NCBI RefSeq assembly: GCF_009765875.1
Contig: NZ_LMUP01000007.1
Coordinates: 256,199-320,198 of the forward strand
From: Pedobacter sp. L105
GTDB lineage: Bacteria > Bacteroidota > Bacteroidia > Sphingobacteriales > Sphingobacteriaceae
Direction: 5' to 3'
DNA length: 64,000 bases
Shown piece after piece: positions 42,276-52,534 of this stretch. The notes beneath the pieces were generated by a model that did no database searches, had not been told where the DNA came from, and was given only the letters and a program-made list of their open reading frames with translations. The position numbers were made by a program, and so were the translations under genes. Within the stretch, counting starts at the first letter, position 1. Each line of letters begins with the position of its first letter.

Positions 42276-42611
42276 ATGCCTTACAAGGAACGGGAAATTA
42301 ATAAAATGTATTACACGATGGGTGAGGTAACGGAAATGTTTGGCGTAAATGCTTCGCAGATCCGGTTTTATGAAAAGGAATTTGATGTCCTTCAGCCCAA
42401 GAAAAACAAAAAAGGAAACCGCCTTTTTACTCCTGAGGATATTGAAAACCTGAAGATCATCTTTCACCTGGTGGACGATAAAGGCTTTACCCTTAAAGGG
42501 GCAAAAGAACATTTGAAGAACAATAGCGGTGATGTGAAAGAAAACCAGAAGATCATCGCCTCCCTGGAAAAGCTTAAAGACTTCTTATTAAAATTAAACG
42601 AAGAAATTTAA
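42276..42611 (+). CDS. MerR-family transcriptional regulator
   Basis: A 111-residue protein that is nearly all DNA-binding domain: MGEVTEMFGVNASQIRFYEK is the MerR helix-turn-helix, followed by the wing KNKKGNRLFTPEDIENLKII and a coiled helix GFTLKGAKEHLKN. No Cys-rich effector tail is present, so it is not a classical metal sensor. Start could be 42276 or the ATG at 42306. Divergent from alaS; the next gene follows after 45 bp. Confidence 0.85.
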   Translation: MPYKEREINKMYYTMGEVTEMFGVNASQIRFYEKEFDVLQPKKNKKGNRLFTPEDIENLKIIFHLVDDKGFTLKGAKEHLKNNSGDVKENQKIIASLEKLKDFLLKLNEEI

Positions 42612-42656
42612 CCAATAAATTAACTTGTTTAAGTAAAACTGGATTACATTGGCATC

Positions 42657-44759
42657 ATGATGCCAAAACCAATCCAACTTTTCGCCCTGCCGGCAGCGTG
42701 CAAAACCTGCCTCTCCCGCTGCCTGTTATGCGGCATACTTACACCGCTTACGGTTTGCCTAAGCATAGATAAAGCCATCTGCCAGGAAGATTCAGTGATC
42801 ACAGAGATCACCGCCCATATTGCAGAAAGCCTGCCGCAGGCTGAAGACCTCTCTGAGTTAACCCAACGCCTCTCTTTTTACCAGCAGCATCCGATAGATC
42901 TCAATCATACCACGGCTGCACAGCTGAACGAATTGGCTTTCCTGTCGGAATTACAGATCAGCAACCTTTTCAGCTATATCCAAACCAGCGGAAAGCTGAA
43001 GGACCTCCTGGAGCTCCAATCCATTGCAGAGTTCGACCTGGAAACCATTCGTCGCTTAATGCCTTTTGTTACCCTCAAAGCTGAGTCTCTTTACAGCAGC
43101 CTGAAATCAGGAAAACCGCTAAGTGGAGGTAACCATGAACTCCTATTACGTTATGCACAGACACTCGAAAAACAAAAGGGTTTCAATCCCCTTCCCGGAA
43201 GCAGGTATCTGGGAAGCCCGGAAAAGTTGCTCTTGAAATACCGGTACAACTTTAACCAATTACTGACGGTTTCTGTTACTGCTTCAAAAGATGCAGGCGA
43301 AACCTTCTTCAGGGGCAGTAGCAAAACAGGGTTCGACTTCCTATCGGGAAGTATTTCAGTCACACCTAAAGGACGGCTAAAGGAACTGGTCATCGGAGAT
43401 TACAGTCTCCAGCTAGGGCAGGGGCTAAGCTTATGGACAGGTTTGTCTTTAGGAAAAGGACCCGATGTTTCAGCAGTGGCTAAGAAGGATACCGGTTTAA
43501 AACCCTACACCTCTACCAATCAATATTCCTTTTTCAGAGGAGTATCTGGCCAAGTTAATCTCATAAAAAACATTGATTTAACTACATTTATCTCTTTAAG
43601 AAGTTTAGATGCAAGCTTAAGCAAAGGCACCGATGGAAATTCCACTTTATCTGCGATTGGGATCAGCGGATTACACCGTACCACCTCCGAAATCAGGAAC
43701 AAAGGAGATCTTGGACTGCTGCTTTACGGAACTACTTTGACATGGAACCAGCCTGGTTTGGACATCGGCATTACAGCCTATCATTCGAGTTATGATCATG
43801 ACTTTATTACCGGCACCCCGCTTTACAAAACCTATGCTTTTACCGGAAAGGAGCTTACTAATTTCAGCAGCTGGTACAATTATACGTTTAGAAACAGCTA
43901 CTTTTTTGGGGAAGCCGCGCATAGCTATCCTGGTGGAACAGCTATGCTCAACGGTGTAATGGCAAGCTTGTCCGCGCACTTGTCAGCGGTACTACTCTAC
44001 AGGAATTACAGCAAGCGGTACCTTAGTTTTTACACCCAGGCACTGGGTGAAGGATCAGATGCAGCCAATGAAAAAGGACTATATGCGGGACTTCATCTTA
44101 TCCCCAGCAGGAAATGGGACCTGTCAATATATGGCGATGTGTTTAGTTTCCCCTGGGCAAAATATAGAGTGGATACGGCTTCGTCCGGTTATGAGGTGAT
44201 GGGACAGGTTAGCTATAGCCCAATCAAAACCTTTAAAGTGACATTAAAGATCAGCACAAAGAAAAACGAACAGAATGTAAGTTCGGGATTACCCGTTAAC
44301 CCGGTTGTTAGGGTTGTCCTGAACAATTACCGATTAGGAGTTCAATGGAAACTGAAGAACAAATTCAGCATGCAAAACCGACTGGAAGTAACCCAATACA
44401 AAAAGGGGGAATCGGCGGAAACGTATGGTTATATGGTCTATCAGGATGTTGCCTACCATCCCCTGTCTTCCCGGTTGAATACCAATATGCGGCTGGCTTT
44501 TTTTAACGCACCCGTTTATGAAAACAGGGTATATGCTTATGAAGATGACGTGCTTTATGGGTCCGGATCAGGACTCTATTATGGTAAGGGTGTCAGGTCA
44601 TTTTTAAACCTGAATTACAGGTTATCTAAACAGCTCCGGATATGGGCAAGGTATGCGATATTTCTGTATCCCGGCAGGGAGAGTATCGGTTCTGGCCTGG
44701 ACGAAATCAGGGGTAACAGGAAGTCGGAAATCAAGGTTCAGCTACGCTATCAATTCTAG
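42657..44759 (+). CDS. Helix-hairpin-helix outer-membrane barrel-like protein
   Basis: A 700-residue exported protein. After an N-terminal hydrophobic stretch (to about residue 43), residues about 75-140 hold two ComEA-like helix-hairpin-helix units: IDLNHTTAAQLNELAFLSEL, then DLLELQSIAEFDLETIRRLM. From about 165 to the end it alternates beta strands with many aromatic residues and ends VQLRYQF, a C-terminal Phe typical of outer-membrane barrels. The ComEC gene begins 6 bp downstream, pointing to DNA binding/uptake. Function is inferred, not shown. Confidence 0.7.
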   Translation: MMPKPIQLFALPAACKTCLSRCLLCGILTPLTVCLSIDKAICQEDSVITEITAHIAESLPQAEDLSELTQRLSFYQQHPIDLNHTTAAQLNELAFLSELQISNLFSYIQTSGKLKDLLELQSIAEFDLETIRRLMPFVTLKAESLYSSLKSGKPLSGGNHELLLRYAQTLEKQKGFNPLPGSRYLGSPEKLLLKYRYNFNQLLTVSVTASKDAGETFFRGSSKTGFDFLSGSISVTPKGRLKELVIGDYSLQLGQGLSLWTGLSLGKGPDVSAVAKKDTGLKPYTSTNQYSFFRGVSGQVNLIKNIDLTTFISLRSLDASLSKGTDGNSTLSAIGISGLHRTTSEIRNKGDLGLLLYGTTLTWNQPGLDIGITAYHSSYDHDFITGTPLYKTYAFTGKELTNFSSWYNYTFRNSYFFGEAAHSYPGGTAMLNGVMASLSAHLSAVLLYRNYSKRYLSFYTQALGEGSDAANEKGLYAGLHLIPSRKWDLSIYGDVFSFPWAKYRVDTASSGYEVMGQVSYSPIKTFKVTLKISTKKNEQNVSSGLPVNPVVRVVLNNYRLGVQWKLKNKFSMQNRLEVTQYKKGESAETYGYMVYQDVAYHPLSSRLNTNMRLAFFNAPVYENRVYAYEDDVLYGSGSGLYYGKGVRSFLNLNYRLSKQLRIWARYAIFLYPGRESIGSGLDEIRGNRKSEIKVQLRYQF

Positions 44760-44765
44760 TAGAAG

Positions 44766-46850
44766 ATGGAACAGACTCCCCCTGTGTTTATCCGTATTTT
44801 ACTTCCATTTTGCATGGGAATTTGGGTTTTGCGCGACGTTAGATTTACCAAATTAAATTTGCTACTGCTATCTTCCACTATTTTCATATTTACCTTATTG
44901 TTAATAATCAATTATTTATACGTATCACTTAAAGTTTACCATTATAAGAGAATTATAGCTATTTTAGTGTACCTGCTATTTTTCAGCCTCGGCGGCTTGT
45001 GGTGTTTCCGGCATACGACAACTCAAAATCCCAGCTGCTTTTCGCATACCAAAGCTGCATTTCTGAAAATATCGGTGGCTGATGAACCGCAGCAGCATGG
45101 CACAGTTTTAAGGTTTAAGGCAAAGGTTTGGTACAATTACGGAACAATGAAAAAGCGACCTTCTACCGGATTTTTATTGGTCACCATACGACTCAATTCC
45201 CTGCATCGGGACAACCCAAAATATGGAGAAGTTTACCTCATACCTGCACACTACACTCCTATTGACCCGCCCTGCAATCCCGGAGAATTTGACTTTAGGT
45301 TTTGGCTGGCAAACCAGCATGTTGAACATCAAATATTCCTTCAGCCTGAAGAGCTGGTACCCGATGGAGAATACAAAGGATCATCCCTGATCGCCTTTGC
45401 CCTGAAACTTCGCCAACAGCAAACCGAGGTCTACAGAAAGCTGATAAAAAACGATGCTGCTTTTGCTGTTGCATCCGCACTGATTCTGGGTTACCGTGCA
45501 GAGCTCGATGCGGAAACACTGAGTGCTTATTCAAGCACTGGAACTATACATGCACTCTCGGTTTCAGGGATGCATGTGGGGATTGTTTATCTGGTGCTCC
45601 AGGCTGCGTTAAGCTGGATGAACAGGAAAAGGATGTTGAAAGTGGCAAAGCTGCTGCTGCTGCTTGTAACAATTTGGTTCTATACCCTGCTGACAGGTTA
45701 TTCCGCTTCAGTGTTACGTTCTGCGATCATGCTTTCTTTGTTTATTATAGCTAAACACATGGGCAAAAATGCAGGAGGTGATCACGTCCTGTATATTTCG
45801 GCATTCTGCCTTTTGCTGTATGACCCTTTCCTTTTATGGGATGCGGGCTTCCAGCTTTCCTATATGGCGGTATTGGGACTAATCTGGCTGGAACCAAAAA
45901 TCAGGACACTAATGTCTTTTAAATGGCGCTGGCTTCAAAAGCTCTGGAGCCTGATTGCTGTTTCCATTGCAGCTCAAATCCTCACTTTTCCGCTGAGCAG
46001 TTATTACTTTCATCAGTTTCCTGTTTATTTTATACTCAGCAACTTGTTTATTACCCTGCCGGTTGCCATCCTGATGTACAGCGGACTGGCTATCCTGCTC
46101 TTCCACCTATACTGGCTTACACCAGCTTTTGAATGGCTTATTCTATTTATGAATAAAGGTCTGGCAGCAATCGCCCTTCTCCCCTATTCCAGTATTGGCG
46201 GAATAGAGTTGAATAAAACAGAACTGGTTTTGCTCTATCTTTTCCTGTTGTTATGCTGCCACGGACTTTTACATCGAAGGAAAGCTTTTGTTTTCACGGC
46301 TTTGGTGCTATTGACTTGCTTACAAGGGCTTCGGGCCAGAGATAAAATTATCTCCCTAAAGCAAAAAGAGATCATCCTGTTTAGCTTAAAAAAGAACTAT
46401 GCAGTTGCTTTTGTTTGTGCCCGGACAGCTATTTTGGTTACAGACCTGAAGCCGGCCGACCGTGATTTTAAAGTCCATCTGCAACCTGCATTGGATGAAC
46501 GAAAGATCAGCACAGTAACCTGCCTTCCCTGGAACAGCAGTCACAGGTTCCGATACTTTAACATCCAAAACCATCAGCTTTATTTCAGGAATTTTAGAAT
46601 ATTACTGATCGATAGCAGCTTTAACCGGAAAAAACTTAACCGTAAACTAGTGGTTGATGCAGTCTGGCTGCATGGCAGTCCGAAAGTTAAACCCAGCGAA
46701 CTCAAACAGGAAATTAGTTTCAGGGAGCTATGGATAGATGCCTCCAATAAAAACTATGTGTTAAAAGCGTATGAAAGGGATAGCATTAATTTTAGCTGCC
46801 CAACTATTGTATTAAAAAATAAAAAAGCATCTTTGATTAACCTGAAATAA
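44766..46850 (+). CDS. comEC: ComEC/Rec2-family DNA uptake channel protein
   Basis: Inner-membrane channel thought to pass single-stranded DNA into the cytoplasm during transformation. The 694-residue protein has two to three N-terminal membrane helices, a DUF4131/OB-like region (about 90-200), then the Competence domain with GTIHALSVSGMHVGIVYLVL and many helices to about residue 510. The last about 170 residues are soluble and lack the HxHxDH motif, so there is no metallo-beta-lactamase-like nuclease domain. Tight linkage (6 bp) with the HHH-barrel gene upstream. Confidence 0.85.
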   Translation: MEQTPPVFIRILLPFCMGIWVLRDVRFTKLNLLLLSSTIFIFTLLLIINYLYVSLKVYHYKRIIAILVYLLFFSLGGLWCFRHTTTQNPSCFSHTKAAFLKISVADEPQQHGTVLRFKAKVWYNYGTMKKRPSTGFLLVTIRLNSLHRDNPKYGEVYLIPAHYTPIDPPCNPGEFDFRFWLANQHVEHQIFLQPEELVPDGEYKGSSLIAFALKLRQQQTEVYRKLIKNDAAFAVASALILGYRAELDAETLSAYSSTGTIHALSVSGMHVGIVYLVLQAALSWMNRKRMLKVAKLLLLLVTIWFYTLLTGYSASVLRSAIMLSLFIIAKHMGKNAGGDHVLYISAFCLLLYDPFLLWDAGFQLSYMAVLGLIWLEPKIRTLMSFKWRWLQKLWSLIAVSIAAQILTFPLSSYYFHQFPVYFILSNLFITLPVAILMYSGLAILLFHLYWLTPAFEWLILFMNKGLAAIALLPYSSIGGIELNKTELVLLYLFLLLCCHGLLHRRKAFVFTALVLLTCLQGLRARDKIISLKQKEIILFSLKKNYAVAFVCARTAILVTDLKPADRDFKVHLQPALDERKISTVTCLPWNSSHRFRYFNIQNHQLYFRNFRILLIDSSFNRKKLNRKLVVDAVWLHGSPKVKPSELKQEISFRELWIDASNKNYVLKAYERDSINFSCPTIVLKNKKASLINLK

Positions 46851-46867
46851 ATAACAGCCTGTTTTAA

Positions 46868-47650
46868 ATGATAACATCACCTTTAGTACTTTATTCTGTT
46901 AACGACCGTATTGCTACGATCTGTTTAAACCGTCCTGAAAAACGTAATGCTTTTAATCCGGAACTGGTGACTTCACTCACTGAGGCTTTGTTAAAAGCAT
47001 CCGATGATGAAGAAGTAAAAGTGATTGTTTTAAAAGCTGCCGGCAATATATTTAGTGCGGGAGCAGATCTGGCCTATTTACAGCAGCTGCAGTACAATAC
47101 ACACGAAGAGAACGTTAAGGATAGTGAAAACCTGAAAACATTGTTCACCACTATCTATTACTTACCTAAAGTGGTTATTGCGCAAGTAGAAGGACACGCC
47201 ATTGCGGGCGGATGCGGACTTGCTACAATATGCGATATTACATTTGCAGTACCTGAAGCTAGTTTTGGTTATACAGAAGTTAAACTCGGTTTTGTTCCGG
47301 CTATTGTTTCCTGCTTCCTGATGCGTAAAACAGGAGAAACCGTCGCCAAAAAATTGCTGTTAACGGGAGATTTATTCTCAGCAACCGAAGCGCTGGCCTA
47401 TAATTTGATTACTTATGTAACAAATAAAGAAGAAATTAATCAAACAGTACGTAATTTTGCGTTAAAGCTTTGTGAAGAGGCTTCAGGTAACTCTTTAATG
47501 ATCACTAAACAGCTAATCGGCCAAACGACCAATCCGGGATTGGAAAATAGCCTTAACTTAGCTGTACAGATCAATGCAAGGGTAAGAGAGAGTGAAGACT
47601 TTAAAAAAGGGATAGCCGCTTTTATTGCCAAAGAAAAAATTAAATGGTAA
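46868..47650 (+). CDS. Enoyl-CoA hydratase/isomerase family protein
   Basis: A 260-residue crotonase-fold enzyme. The oxyanion-hole segments are IFSAGADLAYLQ and GHAIAGGCGLATICDITFA; FGYTEVKLGFVPAIVS carries the catalytic Glu position (the second conserved Glu of hydratases is replaced around GFVPAI). It could be a hydratase, isomerase or methylglutaconyl-CoA hydratase, for which a short-chain acyl-CoA is a usual substrate. It follows ComEC by 17 bp on the same strand, with no obvious functional link. Confidence 0.85.
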   Translation: MITSPLVLYSVNDRIATICLNRPEKRNAFNPELVTSLTEALLKASDDEEVKVIVLKAAGNIFSAGADLAYLQQLQYNTHEENVKDSENLKTLFTTIYYLPKVVIAQVEGHAIAGGCGLATICDITFAVPEASFGYTEVKLGFVPAIVSCFLMRKTGETVAKKLLLTGDLFSATEALAYNLITYVTNKEEINQTVRNFALKLCEEASGNSLMITKQLIGQTTNPGLENSLNLAVQINARVRESEDFKKGIAAFIAKEKIKW

Positions 47651-47668
47651 ATTACTAAATTGAAATAT

Positions 47669-48343
47669 ATGTTAAAATCGATCAAAACGAGTGTCATTGC
47701 TGCAATACTCATCAGCACGGCTGTAATTGCTCATGCTCAAAAGAAAGTGAATGAAGGCGTACTCACTTATGGACTTACTTATGAATTGACACCGGAACAG
47801 CAGTCGATGGCGTCACAATTACCTGCAGAAACAAAATTCAAGTTTAACAATAACTTGTTCAAAATTGAAATGGAGCAGGGACCTGCTAAAATCACTATCA
47901 TCTCTGATGGTATTGCAAGAACAAGCCTGGTGCTGGTTGATGTGCCTATTGCACAGAAACAGTTTGCAGTAAAATCTTCTAAAGAAGAAACTGAACAAAT
48001 GATGGGCGCAAGACCGGTATTAAGTGATTTCAAAGCAACTGGTGAAAAATTGAAGATTGGTAACTACAATACAGAAAAATACACCTATAAAGATGATAAA
48101 GGTGCTTCTTTCGAATTGTGGGCAACGAATGATATACAATTGCCTGAAGGAATAGTGGGTTCAGAATTTAAAGCACTGAATGCTACTCCTGTAAAATTCA
48201 CCCGTGCACAAAATGGTGTAAAAGCGGTAGTTACGATTAAGGACCTGACAGATGAAAAAGTTGGCGCACTATCTTTAGATGTCCCTTCAGGATATGAAGT
48301 AACAACGATGGAAGCCTTAAAAGCAATGGGCGGCGGTCAATAG
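47669..48343 (+). CDS. Secreted DUF4412-like protein
   Basis: A 224-residue exported protein. The frame starts with a TTG at 47660, but the ATG at 47669 begins a proper signal (MLKSIKTSVIAAILISTAVI, cleaved near AHA). The mature part (KVNEGVLTYGLTYELTPEQQ and KIGNYNTEKYTYKDDKGASF) is beta-rich and resembles DUF4412, a Bacteroidota periplasmic/secreted family of unknown role. It follows the enoyl-CoA hydratase by 18 bp. Confidence 0.7.
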   Translation: MLKSIKTSVIAAILISTAVIAHAQKKVNEGVLTYGLTYELTPEQQSMASQLPAETKFKFNNNLFKIEMEQGPAKITIISDGIARTSLVLVDVPIAQKQFAVKSSKEETEQMMGARPVLSDFKATGEKLKIGNYNTEKYTYKDDKGASFELWATNDIQLPEGIVGSEFKALNATPVKFTRAQNGVKAVVTIKDLTDEKVGALSLDVPSGYEVTTMEALKAMGGGQ

Positions 48344-48402
48344 ATTAAACAATTTTACAAAATCAGGATTTTTAACTTCTCAAATTTTACCAATTTGCGG
48401 GA

Positions 48403-50268
48403 ATGTTAAGAATTCTGATTTTTTTTGTCCGGTTTTTTATCTTCTGGCTGCTGTTCTTCCTGCTAGACCGCCTTTTATTTCTTTCTGTTTTTCTCCGCAG
48501 CCTGCCTGAAAACAAGTTTCAGGAAACTACCGCAGCCTTTTATCATGGATTACGCCTTGATCTGGCAATGTCAGCCTACCTGATTATTGTTCCGCTTATT
48601 TATTTTACATACACTGATCTCAGATCAGAACATCAGCCAAACTTTCAGTGGCTTAAGGTTTACAATAAAGTACTGGTTATTCTATTCAGCCTCATCGGCA
48701 TCATCAATTTTAATATTTACCGGGAATGGGGAAGTAAAATCAATGCCAAGGCAGTGGATTTTGCGGTTACCGCACCAAATGAAGCCATTGCCTCCAGCGC
48801 CTCTTCACCCATAGTTTTTAGCCTCGCCCTTCTGGCCGTTCTAATCGCGTGCGGGCTCTTATTGAATAACTATATCATTAAAACAAATACAGTGGCACAG
48901 CGCACTCCATTATGGGCTAAAATCAGTAATAGCCTTTTTATGGCTGCCCTAACTTTTCTCCTGATCCGCGGAGGATGGGGCGTTGCACCTAATAACCAAA
49001 GCATGGCTTATTACAGCGAAGACCAGTTGTTAAATAATGCTGCTGTAAACACAGAGTGGAACTTCATATCCAGTTTGCTGAAGTCCTATAAATCCAATAA
49101 AAACCTTTACCAGTTTTATCCCGAAATAGAGGCTGTGAGGCAGGTAAATCAGCTGTATGCAGCTAAAAAGGATTCTACCATTCATATCCTGAACACACAA
49201 AAACCCAATGTAGTGGTGATCATTATGGAAAGCTTTACGGCCGACCTGACCAAAACCCTGGGACACGAAACAGGTATTACACCCGGATTTGATACACTTG
49301 CCCGGCATGGGGTACTATTCAGCCAGATTTATGCTACCGGCAACAGGACAGATAAAGGTATTATTGGAACACTGGCCGGTTACCCCAGTCTTGCAGCAGA
49401 GAATATGGTACAGTGGCCAGAAAAGATGGAAAAGATCCCGGCCTTGTCGCAAACCTTTTTGAAACAGGGTTACCACACTTCCTTTTTTTATGGCGGCCAG
49501 TCGGAATTTGACAATTTTAAAGCCTTTATCTTAAGTCACGGTTATCAGTCGCTCACCGATAAAAAGAATTTCAAAGCCAGGGATATGAACTCCAAATGGG
49601 GTGCTTACGACGGCGTGGTGTTCAACAGACAGCTGCACGACCTGAACCAGTCCAGACAGCCATTTTTCAGCACCCATATGACGCTGACCAATCATGAGCC
49701 CTTCGAAGTACCCGGAGCTTATAAATTTGGTAAGGCAGACAACACACAAAAATTTAAAAGTACCGCCTTTTACACAGACTCCTGCTTAAACGATTTTTTA
49801 ACCAGGGCAAAAAAACAACCCTGGTATAAAAACACGCTGTTCGTTATTGTTGCCGATCATGGACATATTCTGCCCAAAGGACGTGAGGAAATCTATATCC
49901 CTCAGCGGTACCATATTCCTTTGCTTTTTTTCGGGGAAGTGATCAAACCAGCCTATCGCGGAAAAATATTTAAACAGGTAGGCAGCCAAATAGACATTGC
50001 ATCTACCCTGCTCCATCAGCTGGATATGAATGCCAAAGCCTTTGTATGGAGCAAAAATATGCTCAGCCCCGCAACAAAATCTTTTGCTTATTTTAGCTGG
50101 GATAACGGAATTGGTTTTATCGATAACAAACAATGTGTTACATTTGACAACGTAGGAAGGATGTGTTTATATAATAACCATCCAGGAGACGCCGAAAACA
50201 CCAGGCAACTGCTTAAACAAGAGAAATCTTATCTGCAGATCGCTTATCATCAATTTTCGGCCCTCTAG
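48403..50268 (+). CDS. LTA-synthase-like membrane sulfatase
   Basis: A 621-residue membrane enzyme. About five hydrophobic helices in the first 200 residues precede a periplasmic alkaline-phosphatase-fold domain: VVVIIMESFTADL (metal Glu), ATGNRTDKGIIGTLAGYP (nucleophile Thr), HMTLTNHEPFEVP and VIVADHGHILPKG (metal Asp-His). These are marks of the LtaS/phosphoethanolamine transferase group. In Gram-negative bacteria such enzymes usually move phosphoglycerol or phosphoethanolamine to glycans or lipid A. The acceptor here is unknown. Confidence 0.85.
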   Translation: MLRILIFFVRFFIFWLLFFLLDRLLFLSVFLRSLPENKFQETTAAFYHGLRLDLAMSAYLIIVPLIYFTYTDLRSEHQPNFQWLKVYNKVLVILFSLIGIINFNIYREWGSKINAKAVDFAVTAPNEAIASSASSPIVFSLALLAVLIACGLLLNNYIIKTNTVAQRTPLWAKISNSLFMAALTFLLIRGGWGVAPNNQSMAYYSEDQLLNNAAVNTEWNFISSLLKSYKSNKNLYQFYPEIEAVRQVNQLYAAKKDSTIHILNTQKPNVVVIIMESFTADLTKTLGHETGITPGFDTLARHGVLFSQIYATGNRTDKGIIGTLAGYPSLAAENMVQWPEKMEKIPALSQTFLKQGYHTSFFYGGQSEFDNFKAFILSHGYQSLTDKKNFKARDMNSKWGAYDGVVFNRQLHDLNQSRQPFFSTHMTLTNHEPFEVPGAYKFGKADNTQKFKSTAFYTDSCLNDFLTRAKKQPWYKNTLFVIVADHGHILPKGREEIYIPQRYHIPLLFFGEVIKPAYRGKIFKQVGSQIDIASTLLHQLDMNAKAFVWSKNMLSPATKSFAYFSWDNGIGFIDNKQCVTFDNVGRMCLYNNHPGDAENTRQLLKQEKSYLQIAYHQFSAL

Positions 50269-50328
50269 CCAGAAAACCAGCATAGCCCCCGGGGCCTGAA
50301 CCAAAAAAAGAAAAATTTATTTAAGCAA

Positions 50329-52506
50329 ATGAAGCAAAAACTCATTATTTTAAAAGTGACTGCTGTTCTACTGATCAGCTTTTTCTGTACCTCAGCAGAG
50401 GCACAGGGTAAAAGAGGTATCAACTGGACAAAAGACGGAAACGGTTATTATCAAAATTCCAATGGAGAGATCACCATTGTTACCCTGCCTAAAAACGAAG
50501 TAAAAACTTTAATCAGCAGAAGCCTGCTCACACCTGCCGGAAGAAGTTATCCTCTGGACATTAAAAGTTTTGTACTTTCTGCAGATGGTACCAGGGCTTT
50601 GATCTATACCAACAGTAAAAAAGTATGGCGTTATGAAACCAGAGGTGATTACTGGCTGGCCGACCTTACTGCCAATAAATTGGTACAGATTGGAAAAGAT
50701 AAACCGGCATCTTCACTGATGTTTGCCAAATTTTCGCCGGATGCCAGTAAGGTTGCTTATGTAAGCGGTCATAATTTATATGTGGAAGATCTTACTTCAG
50801 GAATCAGCAAAGCGCTGACTACCGATGGTACCGACAGGATCATCAATGGTACGTTCGACTGGGTGTATGAGGAAGAGTTCGATTGCAGGGATGGCTTTAA
50901 GTGGAGTCCTGATGGTACATCTATCGCCTACTGGCAGATCGACGCCCGGAAGATCAAAAACTTTCTGATGATCAACAACACAGATTCGATCTATCCGCAT
51001 ACTGTTCCTGTTGAATATCCAGTGGTAGGTGAAAACCCATCAGCCTGCAAGGTAGGTGTGGTAAATATCAGCACTGCACAAACATCGTGGTTAAACATCC
51101 CTGGTGATAATATCCAGAATTACATCCCAAGAATGGACTGGGTCCCTAAAACCAGCGACATCATTTTGCAGCAGATCAACAGGGAACAGAATACAACAAA
51201 TTTATTTGTAGCCAATACACAAACTGGTGCGGTGAAAAGTATCCTTACGGAAACAGATAAAGCATGGGTTGACGCAGCACCTGAATGGGAATGGATTAAC
51301 AATGGAAAAGAATTTCTTTGGATCAGTGAAAAAGATGGCTGGCGTCACCTTTACCGCGTAAGTAAAGATGGTAAAAAACAAACGCTGATCACCAAAGGTA
51401 ATTATGATGTGATTGAAAGCAGCCTGATCGATGAGAAAAGCGGTACTTTCTATTTCATTGCTTCCCCGGATAATGCTACCCAAAAATACCTGTATAAAAC
51501 AAAACTGGATGGAAAAGGATCTTTAGAACTGGTTACCCCTTCTATTTTCCCGGGAACACATAGTTATGATATTTCCCCTAATGGGATTTTTGCTAAACAT
51601 GTTTATCAAAGTGCCAATATTTTCCCGATTACAGAGTGGATGCGTCTGGATACAGGCAATCCTTTTACGATGGAAGGCAGTTTAACCAATCAGCTGGCCA
51701 AGGTTCAGGTACCTAAAAATAAAGTGGAATTTTTTAAGGTAAAGGCTGAGGATGGAACTGAATTGGACGGTTGGATGAAAAAACCGGATAATTTTGACCA
51801 GACAAAAAAATACCCGGTTGTATTTTATGTGTATGGCGAACCTGCTTCACAAACTGTAACGGATACTTATGGTGTAGGCCGCAATTTCCTTTATACCGGC
51901 GATATGGCTAAAGATGGTTATGTTTATATTTCTATTGAAAACCGTGGTGCCCCTGCTCCTAAAGGACGCGAGTTCCGCAAAAGTATTTTCAAGAATATTG
52001 GTTTGCTGAATATCAATGACCAGGCATCTGCAGCTAAGAAAATCCTGGAATGGCCGTTCATTGATAAGGATAGGGTTGCTGTATGGGGATGGAGCGGCGG
52101 TGGTTCTTCTACACTAAACCTGATGTTCCAGCATCCTGAAATTTATAAAACTGGAATCGCTATTGCTGCTGTAGGCAATCAGCTGACTTATGATAATGTT
52201 TACCAGGAACGCTACATGGGCTCTCCGCTGGTTTCAAAAGAAACTTATATCAAAGGCTCTCCTATTACCTATGCCAAAAACCTGCAGGGTAATTTACTGT
52301 ACATTCATGGTACGGGAGACGACAATGTGCATTATCAAAATGCGGAAATGCTGATCAACGAGCTGATCAAATATGGTAAAGTATTCCAAATGATGTCTTA
52401 TCCTAACCGTACCCACGCCATCAGTGAGGGAGCCGGCACAAGGGAACATCTGGCGAAAACTTACACCAAATTCCTTCAGCAGAACTGCCCTCCCGGAGGG
52501 AAGTAA
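50329..52506 (+). CDS. Dipeptidyl peptidase IV-type S9 peptidase
   Basis: A 725-residue exported peptidase (signal to about residue 25) that removes N-terminal X-Pro or X-Ala dipeptides. The N-terminal beta-propeller includes FDWVYEEEFDCRDGFKWSPD, which carries the paired Glu that bind the peptide amino group in DPP-IV. The alpha/beta hydrolase part has Ser in WGWSGGGSS, Asp in HGTGDDNVHYQ and His in PNRTHAISEG. Typical length. A terminator follows. Confidence 0.92.
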   Translation: MKQKLIILKVTAVLLISFFCTSAEAQGKRGINWTKDGNGYYQNSNGEITIVTLPKNEVKTLISRSLLTPAGRSYPLDIKSFVLSADGTRALIYTNSKKVWRYETRGDYWLADLTANKLVQIGKDKPASSLMFAKFSPDASKVAYVSGHNLYVEDLTSGISKALTTDGTDRIINGTFDWVYEEEFDCRDGFKWSPDGTSIAYWQIDARKIKNFLMINNTDSIYPHTVPVEYPVVGENPSACKVGVVNISTAQTSWLNIPGDNIQNYIPRMDWVPKTSDIILQQINREQNTTNLFVANTQTGAVKSILTETDKAWVDAAPEWEWINNGKEFLWISEKDGWRHLYRVSKDGKKQTLITKGNYDVIESSLIDEKSGTFYFIASPDNATQKYLYKTKLDGKGSLELVTPSIFPGTHSYDISPNGIFAKHVYQSANIFPITEWMRLDTGNPFTMEGSLTNQLAKVQVPKNKVEFFKVKAEDGTELDGWMKKPDNFDQTKKYPVVFYVYGEPASQTVTDTYGVGRNFLYTGDMAKDGYVYISIENRGAPAPKGREFRKSIFKNIGLLNINDQASAAKKILEWPFIDKDRVAVWGWSGGGSSTLNLMFQHPEIYKTGIAIAAVGNQLTYDNVYQERYMGSPLVSKETYIKGSPITYAKNLQGNLLYIHGTGDDNVHYQNAEMLINELIKYGKVFQMMSYPNRTHAISEGAGTREHLAKTYTKFLQQNCPPGGK

Positions 52507-52534
52507 GAGGATTCGATATACTTCCAAAATATAA

